From Rhodocyclaceae bacterium (lineage in GTDB: Bacteria; Pseudomonadota; Gammaproteobacteria; Burkholderiales; Rhodocyclaceae): 14,283 nt of DNA. Under the pieces are notes generated by a model, which was not told where the DNA came from, made no database searches, and was given only the letters and a program-made list of their open reading frames with translations. Position numbers and translations under genes: made by a program. Shown here in pieces: positions 1 to 5,235 of this stretch. Every line of letters begins with the position of its first letter. Position 1 is the stretch's first letter. The stretch spans positions 1 through 14,283 of the forward strand of contig JAUYFZ010000241.1 in the NCBI GenBank assembly GCA_030689585.1, read 5' to 3'.

Positions 1-1
1 T

Positions 2-169
2 GTTCGCACATTGCAAGGTTGGGAGCAAGGTAGAAAACAACCTAGTGGCACTGCCAGAACCTTATTAGCTATTGCAAGCACAAATCCACAGGCTGTGCTT
101 GCCATTACGGGCAAATCGCGTTGTGTATCAAAAGCCCAACCCGGCAGTCAACCGGGTGCTGCGCGATAA
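2..169 (+). CDS. C-terminal part of HTH antitoxin-type regulator (5' end outside window)
   Basis: An open frame enters from the left edge and ends at TAA 167-169, giving about 55 residues. The stretch VRTLQGWEQGRKQPSGTAR followed by LLAIASTNPQAVLAI is characteristic of the end of the HTH domain in HigA/NadS-like antitoxins, where the recognition helix leads into the WEQGRxxPxGxAR motif. Such proteins bind their own operator and usually pair with a RelE/HigB-type toxin encoded just upstream, which would lie outside the window. The last ~12 residues (from SKAQPGSQ on) are encoded by the attC site itself, and the stop codon sits in the attC hairpin loop, so this tail is probably not part of the conserved fold. 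Family recognition comes from memory of the motif. The toxin partner is inferred. Confidence 0.72.
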   Translation, partial: VRTLQGWEQGRKQPSGTARTLLAIASTNPQAVLAITGKSRCVSKAQPGSQPGAAR

Positions 170-203
170 AGCCGCGCAGCACCGGTGAATTTGAACGTTA
201 TAC
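134..203 (+). other. Integron attC recombination site 1 (59-base element)
   Basis: The site opens with R'' GCCCAAC (134-140), matching the RYYYAAC consensus, and closes with G|TTATAC (197-203), one base off GTTRRRY. Between them is a long imperfect hairpin: ACCGGGTGCTGCGCG pairs with CGCGCAGCACCGGT, leaving one unpaired extra G. Such an extrahelical base is typical of attC sites, where it directs strand choice by the integrase. The predicted crossover lies between G197 and T198. The upstream antitoxin frame stops inside the loop. The cassette starting at T198 ends in attC2, whose R'' (GCATAAC) is nearly complementary to TTATAC, as expected for a cassette that once closed into a circle. Confidence 0.85.
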
Positions 204-293
204 ACCGTCAGCATTCACAAAGGTACTGGATATTAGTTGTAAAGTTGGGAAAATCGTGACAAGATTCGCCAGTTCTGGCACTTGTATCGGAAC

Positions 294-316
294 CTGACGA
301 GTTGGTTGGTCGTCAG
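294..316 (+). promoter_or_regulatory. Leader hairpin in front of the two-gene cassette operon
   Basis: CTGACGA (294-300) and TCGTCAG (310-316) are perfect 7-bp inverted repeats around the loop GTTGGTTGG. The repeat is followed by ATTTTC and ends 25 bp before the ATG at 342. It could be an operator for a dimeric regulator, an RNA hairpin affecting translation, or a weak terminator/attenuator. The sequence does not decide among these. Confidence 0.4.
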
Positions 317-341
317 ATTTTCAAATAAATGGAGAAAACAC

Positions 342-539
342 ATGCTCAACGTGATGTTGAAGCAGTTCACATGGTGCGAACTAATGCGCCCCTTTGGTAT
401 TGACGGTGATAGGCCAATAACCGACAAGCAATTTGAAGATTTGATGCGTCCTACTAATGACGATGTATCTATTGAAGGGGTCAAGATTCGCTGCCTGTCA
501 GTTCCGGAAGATTGGGAACCGCCTGTTGGCGCGCAATGA
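342..539 (+). CDS. Cassette gene A: small hypothetical protein (65 aa)
   Basis: I do not recognise this protein. The start ATG 342 is preceded by GGAG (331-334) at 7-nt spacing. An in-frame ATG at 282 has no ribosome site and would run through the leader hairpin, so it was not used. The 65-residue product begins MLNVMLKQFTWCELMRPFGI. It has no signal peptide or membrane segment, is moderately acidic, and repeats the short string LMRP (ELMRPFGI and DLMRPTND). Its TGA overlaps the ATG of the next gene (ATGA at 536-539), implying translational coupling and joint function. Its size and first place in the operon resemble those of antitoxins or small accessory subunits, but that is inference from layout only. 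Confidence 0.7.
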   Translation: MLNVMLKQFTWCELMRPFGIDGDRPITDKQFEDLMRPTNDDVSIEGVKIRCLSVPEDWEPPVGAQ

Positions 540-1135
540 GAGCGACTACGTTTGAAGATTGCTGGAGCGTCATATCTCGCGTTGCTCAGCACAGGGCGTC
601 TCAAGCCAAGGGCGTAAAGCTTAGCGACTTGGCTGCGGCAAAAAAAGAAATAAATTCTCTTTACGACGATTGCCGGAAGCAAATGAAGCAGCGGATGGCA
701 AAGGACGAGACCGGCGTCAATTGGCAAGACATAGTTCTTGATCGCCACAAAATTGCTGCTGCGTTGTGTTGGGCAATTACCCGACACCCAATTCTTGATA
801 CGAGTGCAGCACGATCATCTAATGATCGTAGCGTTAATGAGGTCGTCGCTTTCGTTGCGCCAATGGATGTGATGGTTAGTATGAGCATTTGTGAGGCGGA
901 AAATGCCAAGAACCCTACGTTGGCGAAGTATCTTGGAAAAGGTCCGGCAATGCCGGTCACAAACGACGGTATCCCATTCCATCTTCACGCTGCAAGAACA
1001 CTTTACTGGCGTCGCGTAAGTAACTTGAAGGCCGAGGCCGACATCAATAAGTGGCTCGACCCATTTCCACTTGCGATTATCTATTACATGATCGAGTTCT
1101 TCACCGTTGGCGAGGCCGAGCGTAACGCAGGATAG
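536..1135 (+). CDS. Cassette gene B: hypothetical protein (199 aa)
   Basis: No family is recognised. The start is taken as ATG 536, which overlaps the stop of gene A, rather than the upstream in-frame ATG 512 inside gene A. The product is soluble with no signal peptide. It has a basic N-terminal third (KEINSLYDDCRKQMKQRM, probably helical), then a conserved-looking block VLDRHKIAAALCWAITRHP at residues ~70-88. Further on come NEVVAFVAPMDVMVSMS and a C-terminal segment with PFPLAIIYYMIEFFTVGEAE. The DRHKIAA block, with its invariant-looking D, H and K, is the best anchor for a profile search. The gene ends 28 bp before attC2. The larger second member of a coupled pair in a mobile cassette fits a toxin or defence effector, but this is not demonstrated. 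Confidence 0.75.
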   Translation: MRATTFEDCWSVISRVAQHRASQAKGVKLSDLAAAKKEINSLYDDCRKQMKQRMAKDETGVNWQDIVLDRHKIAAALCWAITRHPILDTSAARSSNDRSVNEVVAFVAPMDVMVSMSICEAENAKNPTLAKYLGKGPAMPVTNDGIPFHLHAARTLYWRRVSNLKAEADINKWLDPFPLAIIYYMIEFFTVGEAERNAG

Positions 1136-1162
1136 GTTCAAAGCCTGTTCCGGTAACACGTT

Positions 1163-1216
1163 GCATAACGAATAAGGTTAGATCGTGCGAAGCCACGATC
1201 TAGCCGTTTGTTGGAC
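1163..1216 (+). other. Integron attC recombination site 2
   Basis: R'' is GCATAAC (1163-1169) and R' is G|TTGGAC (1210-1216). The arms GGTTAGATCGTG and CACGATCTAGCC pair over 12 bp with one G-T wobble around the short loop CGAAGC. Length is 54 bp, within the usual range for short attC sites. It lies just after the stop of cassette gene B. The next 46 bases (1217-1262) are the beginning of a third cassette or of the array's flank; no gene start is visible there before the IS begins. Confidence 0.88.
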
Positions 1217-1262
1217 AAGCCCGGCACCTGAGCACTGGTAGGCCGAGTCCTATAGAAAATAT

Positions 1263-1289
1263 GGCTCTATGCGGTTTGTAGTGGGTAGT
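1263..1289 (+). repeat. IS terminal inverted repeat, left
   Basis: Twenty-seven bases beginning GGCTCTATGCGGTTTG and ending GTGGGTAGT, exactly complementary to the right end. Confidence 0.95.
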
Positions 1290-1303
1290 GCGATAATCAG
1301 AAC

Positions 1304-2211
1304 ATGAAAAATACAACTTTAAATACCATGAATAGCACAACTTTATTTAGCATGTCTCTAGGCCTGCAATCACCTTGGCAAGTGAGTGATGTTTCGTTTG
1401 CCTCCAAGAAATCAACTCAGAAAGAACTGCATCTGCATATTGGGTTTTCGCGTGGTACGCGCTTTCCAGATGAAGCGGGGGTTGAATGCACGGTGCATGA
1501 TACCGTGGAACGCAAATGGCAACATTTGAATTTTTTGAAAATCATTGTTTTTTACATTGTGATGTGCCTCGCATTAACACGTCGGACGGAAAAGTGACCA
1601 CAGTGAACGTTCCATGGGCACGCACAAGCAGCGGATTTACGTTGTTATTCGAGGCGTTTGCAATGGCACTGATTGAGCGTGAAATGCCTGTAAATCGTGT
1701 TGCGGAAATATTGGGTGTTAATCTATCGCGAGTATGGACACTGTTCAATTATTGGATCAAAAAGGCTCGCAAAGTAAATGGACACAAATATACATTTCTA
1801 AAAAACCGTCAGAATCTTTCTGAGAAAAAGGAAAAAGAGTTATCAGAAATGATTACACTATATCCGAATCTTGGTGAAGCTTATCGACTAAAAGTGCTCT
1901 TTAATGATTTATGGGAAATGCCAAATAAGATAGCAGCAACTGCATTTTTGACCCAGTGGTGTAACGATGTTGATAAAGCAAAAATCCCAGCTTTTATGGC
2001 CTTTTCAAAAACCGTAAGATCGTATTGGTCAGGCATTATTCACTTTGTAGAGTCACACCTTACCAATGGAATATTGGAGGGTATTAATAGCAAAGTTCAG
2101 TTAGCTAAAAGACGTGCTAGGGGTTATCGCAATATTAAAAACTTCATCAACATGATTTACTTCCTTTGCGGGAAACTAAAATTCGATTACCCGCAGTTTT
2201 TTGCAGCATGA
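1304..2211 (+). pseudogene. ISL3-family transposase, frameshifted and lacking part of the DDE core
   Basis: The N-terminal part (frame of 1304; ATG 1328 is the more typical family start, MNSTTLFSMSLGL) covers the N-terminal DNA-binding region up to KWQHLNF. The reading then continues one frame over as FFENHCFLHCDVPRI... to the TGA at 2209-2211. The shift falls on a run of six T (1531-1536); a seventh T would restore one frame. After WTLFNYWIKKARK (around 1770) the protein jumps straight to NGHKYTFLKNRQ. In intact ISL3 transposases roughly 110-120 residues lie between these points, including the first two catalytic aspartates. The third catalytic position remains in NGILEGIN near the C-terminus. 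The gene product should therefore be inactive. Family assignment rests on the VPWAR.SGFTLLFEA, EREMPV and KRRARGYRN blocks. Confidence 0.9.
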
Positions 2212-2237
2212 CTACCCACTACAAACCGCATAGAGCC
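2211..2237 (-). repeat. IS terminal inverted repeat, right
   Basis: Exact 27-base complement of the left end. The transposase stop codon overlaps its inner border by one base. The neighbouring GGDEF-EAL reading frame stays open backwards through this repeat. Confidence 0.95.
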
Positions 2238-2259
2238 TTACTTTTATGGTAGATACGTC

Positions 2260-4068
2260 ATGAGAAGAAACAACAGACCCATCACGCAACGCACGACGGA
2301 TCAACTATCTGTCATTGCCAGTGTATTTGAATACATTGAAGATGCGGTCATCATCACCGATGCGAAAGAACGCATCATTGATGTCAATCGGGCTTTTTCT
2401 AAAATAACGGGCTATAGCCGTGAAGAAGTGCTTGGAAAGTCTTTTCGCCTGATGGTTTTTTATCAGCAGGAGGTGTCTTTTTCCGAGGCTATCTGGAACG
2501 AGATTCATGCCACAGGATGCTGGTGTGGAGAGGTTGTCAATTGTCACAAGAATGGTGAGATTTATACGGAAGCACTGTCTCTCATTGAAACACACGATGA
2601 AACCGGCGCGGTCATTCAGTACATCGGCATTTTTAGTGATATTACGCAGAAAAAGATGCAAGAAGCACAGGCGCAGAATTTGATGAATTTTGACGTACTG
2701 ACTGGATTGCCGAACCGAACACTGTTTGTTGACCGTATGAATGTTGCCTTAACGCGTGCTAGGCGATCCGGGGAGAATGTAGCAATCGGTTATCTTGATC
2801 TAGATGATTTTAAGTCGATCAATGACACCTACGGGCCTACCGTGGGTGATAAAGTTTTGTTGGAAGTGGCTAAACGATTGCATCAGGCGATACGAAGTGA
2901 GGATGCAGCAACTCGAATAAACAACCATGAGTGTGATGCTGGAGAGGCGACCGCTCGCATGGGTGGAGATGAATTCGCCATTTTGCTGACAAACCTCGCC
3001 GATTTGCAGCAATGTGATATCGCGATGTCACGTATTTTGAAATCCATAGATTCTCCCATGGTTATCGATAGCAACACGTTGCAAGTGACCGCCAGTATTG
3101 GTGTCACTATTTTTCCAGAGGATGGTGCTGATGCCAATGCGCTGTTACGCCATGCCGATCAAGCGTTGTATTTAGCCAAGGAAACAGGGCGAAATCGTTA
3201 TCATTTATTTGATCATCATCGTCACAGTATTTCGCGTGAACGTCGAGCGTTGTTGACGCAAATGGAAGCGGCTTTGGTTAATGGGGAATTCTGTTTGTAC
3301 TATCAGCCAAAAGTAGACATGATGCAAGGAACTGTGCGGAGTGCGGAAGCTCTGATTCGCTGGCGACACCCAGAACGCGGATTGATTTCTCCAGGTGAAT
3401 TTATACCGGTGTTGGAAGGGTCGCACTTGGAAATTCCGGTGGGGGAATGGGTAATCAAAACCGCGCTTGCGCAGATGGAGGTTTGGCGTAAGGCTGATCT
3501 GGATTTATCGGTTTCTGTCAATATTGCGCCACCGCATTTGGCGCATCGACAGTTTTCTGAACGCCTCAAGTTTTTGCTTGATCAGTATCCAGATACCCCG
3601 AAAAATCGACTTGAATTGGAAATATTGGAAGGGGTAGCACTGGGCAGTATTGAACAGATCGTCTGCTTAATTGAGGCCTGTCGCAGCTTGCATGTTAATT
3701 TTGCGCTAGATGATTTTGGAACAGGTTATTCTTCATTAACGTATTTGAAACGGCTGCCTGTCGACCTTGTCAAGATCGATCAGTCTTTTGTGCGGGACAT
3801 GTTGGGCGAACCCAGAGAGCTAGCACTCGTGGAAGGTGTGATTGGCATGAGCAAAGCATTCCACATTGCTGTATTGGCGGAAGGAGTGGAAACGGAGGAG
3901 CAGGGTATTACGCTTATTCGCTTGGGATGTGTGTTGGGGCAGGGTTACGGCATCGCACGACCGATGCCTGCGAAAGACATGCTTGCCTGGGTTGCGTCTT
4001 GGCAACCCAGCGTAGCGTGGAAAAAAGCACTGGATGAATGGACGCGAGATGCGGTTGTATTGTTCTAG
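2260..4068 (+). CDS. PAS-GGDEF-EAL protein, putative diguanylate cyclase/phosphodiesterase, probably 5'-truncated
   Basis: The protein is predicted to make and/or break cyclic di-GMP in the cytoplasm under control of a PAS sensor domain. Order: PAS (~17-135, including DAVIITDAKERIIDVNRAFSKITGYS), GGDEF (~145-320, motif GGDEF at 235-239 preceded by LTGLPNR), EAL (~345-595). The EAL part has the expected residues: EAL at 363-365, the LELEILEG glutamate, DDFGTGYSS from 484, KIDQSFV and AEGVETEEQ, so phosphodiesterase activity is plausible. An RSED sequence resembling the inhibitory RxxD site lies 19 residues before GGDEF instead of the usual 5. The frame is open backwards to the IS transposase stop, ATG 2260 has no clear ribosome site, and the opening residues (ITQRTTDQLSVIASVFE) look like the junction after an upstream PAS domain. 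I infer loss of the original 5' end at the IS. No membrane segment is visible. Confidence 0.9.
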   Translation: MRRNNRPITQRTTDQLSVIASVFEYIEDAVIITDAKERIIDVNRAFSKITGYSREEVLGKSFRLMVFYQQEVSFSEAIWNEIHATGCWCGEVVNCHKNGEIYTEALSLIETHDETGAVIQYIGIFSDITQKKMQEAQAQNLMNFDVLTGLPNRTLFVDRMNVALTRARRSGENVAIGYLDLDDFKSINDTYGPTVGDKVLLEVAKRLHQAIRSEDAATRINNHECDAGEATARMGGDEFAILLTNLADLQQCDIAMSRILKSIDSPMVIDSNTLQVTASIGVTIFPEDGADANALLRHADQALYLAKETGRNRYHLFDHHRHSISRERRALLTQMEAALVNGEFCLYYQPKVDMMQGTVRSAEALIRWRHPERGLISPGEFIPVLEGSHLEIPVGEWVIKTALAQMEVWRKADLDLSVSVNIAPPHLAHRQFSERLKFLLDQYPDTPKNRLELEILEGVALGSIEQIVCLIEACRSLHVNFALDDFGTGYSSLTYLKRLPVDLVKIDQSFVRDMLGEPRELALVEGVIGMSKAFHIAVLAEGVETEEQGITLIRLGCVLGQGYGIARPMPAKDMLAWVASWQPSVAWKKALDEWTRDAVVLF

Positions 4069-4087
4069 CGTAACTGACGTAATATTC

Positions 4088-4420
4088 TCAGAAAGTCCCA
4101 ATCACCCACAACGGCACGCGCAGTCCCGTATCGAGTGATTCTTGGCGTGCCCAGGTACCATCCCCGCGCGAATCGATCAGGTAATAGGAAACGCCATGAG
4201 AGGGCGTGACTTTAATCATGTAGAGCTTGCCATTGACGCGAAATTCTTCCGCTTTATCCTGTCCTCGTTTTGTAATGGTCACTTGAGGTTCCAAGGCGGG
4301 ATCAATCATCCCCGGCGGAGGAGGGGGAGGTTCTGGCAATGGTTGCAGATCGGCAGGACGGCTTTGTGCTGCAACAGGCAGGGCGACTAGCAGGAACAGC
4401 GTGATGAATAGGGAGCGCAT
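4088..4420 (-). CDS. DUF2782-family secreted protein
   Basis: A 110-residue exported protein of unknown function. Residues 1-19 form a signal peptide (MRSLFITLFLLVALPVAA, cleavage likely near AQS), followed by a proline-rich linker (seven of the eight residues 29-36 are Pro) and a compact C-terminal domain. That domain has the DUF2782 signature: PQVTITKRG, EEFRVNGKLYMIKVTP, YYLIDSRGDG and a final VPLWVIGTF. Members of this family are often found close to polA in beta- and gammaproteobacteria, which fits its position here. AAGGA seven bases before the ATG is a good ribosome site. It lies 104 bp downstream of the LOG gene on the same strand and converges on the GGDEF-EAL gene with a 19-bp gap. 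The short gap 4421-4524 shows no convincing promoter. Confidence 0.9.
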   Translation of the reverse strand: MRSLFITLFLLVALPVAAQSRPADLQPLPEPPPPPPGMIDPALEPQVTITKRGQDKAEEFRVNGKLYMIKVTPSHGVSYYLIDSRGDGTWARQESLDTGLRVPLWVIGTF

Positions 4421-4524
4421 GGTGGAATCCTTTTATGAGGGAGCGAATTCTACGTTAATGTGGAACAATCCATGCCGATGATGACCTGTTCTATTTACCG
4501 AGGGTGGCAATCGGCCATGGATCG

Positions 4525-5235
4525 TTAAAGATTCAAGAGAGGATCATGTTCATCCGAAGGTTGTTCAACACCACGGGTTTCATGATAGTGAAGAATGGCA
4601 TTCACGATCTGATCGGGTTCATCGATGATCTGAATCAATGCCATGTCGGCAGGATCAATCAGACCATCGGCGACTAGTCGTGTTCGAAACCAGTCGATCA
4701 GCCCCGCCCAGAAATCACGGCCCACCAGAATCAAGGGAATGCCAGGGGTTTTCCGCGTCTGAATCAACGTTAAGGCTTCTAGCAGTTCATCGAGTGTTCC
4801 AAAACCGCCGGGCATCACCACATAGGCCGTGGCGAATCGCACGAACATATACTTGCGGGCGAAGAAATGCCGGAAGGTTTGTGAGATGTCCTGATACGCA
4901 TTGGTGCGTTGTTCATTCGGAAGTTGGATGTTGAGTCCGACGGAAGGGCTGCGCCCCTGCCAGGCTCCCTTGTTGGCGGCCTCCATCACACCGGGGCCTC
5001 CGCCGGAAATCACGGAAAAACCTGCATCGGAAAGCAAGCGTGCGATACGCTCGGTGAGTTGATACACCGGTGATTCCGGCGAAAGCCGTGCGCTGCCAAA
5101 AATAGAAACCGCCGGTCGAATGGTGGAGAGGCGTTCGGTAGCCTCGACGAACTCTGACATAATGCCGAACACACGCCAAGCCTCACGAGCCGTTGTTATC
5201 GGGGCTGCTGGGGGTGTCACCATCACTTTAGCCAT
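4525..5235 (-). CDS. LOG-family (TIGR00730-type) putative nucleotide phosphoribohydrolase
   Basis: A 236-residue Rossmann-fold protein of the lysine-decarboxylase-like/LOG family, whose members hydrolyse the N-glycosidic bond of nucleoside 5'-monophosphates. Visible motifs are VSIFGSAR (43-50), SGGGPGVMEAAN (77-88) and the hallmark PGGFGTLDE (142-150), with RK at 127-128 contributing to the nucleotide site. The N-terminal helix AREAWRVFGIMSEFVEATERL is typical of the longer subgroup and supports an early start. ATG 5235 has an excellent Shine-Dalgarno GGAGG eight bases upstream, which lies inside the first codons of divergent polA. MVTPP at 5223 is a less likely start. Its exact substrate is unknown; the cytokinin-activating name of plant homologues should not be carried over. 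Confidence 0.92.
   Translation of the reverse strand: MAKVMVTPPAAPITTAREAWRVFGIMSEFVEATERLSTIRPAVSIFGSARLSPESPVYQLTERIARLLSDAGFSVISGGGPGVMEAANKGAWQGRSPSVGLNIQLPNEQRTNAYQDISQTFRHFFARKYMFVRFATAYVVMPGGFGTLDELLEALTLIQTRKTPGIPLILVGRDFWAGLIDWFRTRLVADGLIDPADMALIQIIDEPDQIVNAILHYHETRGVEQPSDEHDPLLNL

Larger units (their letters stand above)
198..1210 (+). mobile_element. Complete integron gene cassette with a two-gene operon
   Basis: The boundaries follow from the predicted crossover points in attC1 (G197|T198) and attC2 (G1210|T1211). The cassette is about 1,013 bp. It holds a 144-bp leader, two overlapping genes on the plus strand (342-539 and 536-1135) and its own attC 28 bp after the last stop. 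No strong sigma70 promoter stands out in the leader. A weak TTGTAA / CAAGAT pair with 17-bp spacing (around 236-264) is the best candidate, so expression may depend on readthrough from an upstream cassette promoter. Two coupled genes in one cassette is the arrangement typical of toxin-antitoxin or defence cassettes in chromosomal integrons, but the family is not recognised here. Confidence 0.8.
1263..2237 (+). mobile_element. ISL3-family insertion sequence, internally deleted (975 bp)
   Basis: The ends are perfect 27-bp inverted repeats (1263-1289 and 2211-2237) starting GGCTCT, as in ISL3-family elements, and the gene inside matches ISL3 transposases. Intact ISL3 elements are usually about 1.3-1.5 kb. 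This one is shorter because the middle of the transposase is missing. ISL3 insertions normally leave an 8-bp target duplication, but the flanks here are GAAAATAT (1255-1262) and TTACTTTT (2238-2245), which do not match. That suggests an adjacent deletion or recombination after insertion. With both termini intact the copy could still be moved in trans by a related transposase. Confidence 0.88.

Noticed and set aside
233..787. 184-aa open frame on the minus strand across the cassette
   Set aside because: It runs opposite two coupled plus-strand genes with a good ribosome site and correct cassette orientation, and its product has no recognisable domain.
815..1159. 114-aa minus-strand open frame opposite cassette gene B
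   Set aside because: It covers the end of gene B and the approach to attC2, has low-complexity mixed composition and no supporting start signal.
1255..2245. 8-bp target duplication around the IS
   Set aside because: The flanking octamers GAAAATAT and TTACTTTT do not match.
4142..4390. 82-aa plus-strand open frame
   Set aside because: It is the antisense of the DUF2782 gene, which has a signal peptide, a family signature and a ribosome site.
5120..5233. Longer polA start at ATG 5120
   Set aside because: The extra 38 residues lie fully inside the LOG gene and match nothing in Pol I, whose conserved N-terminus begins at 5234.
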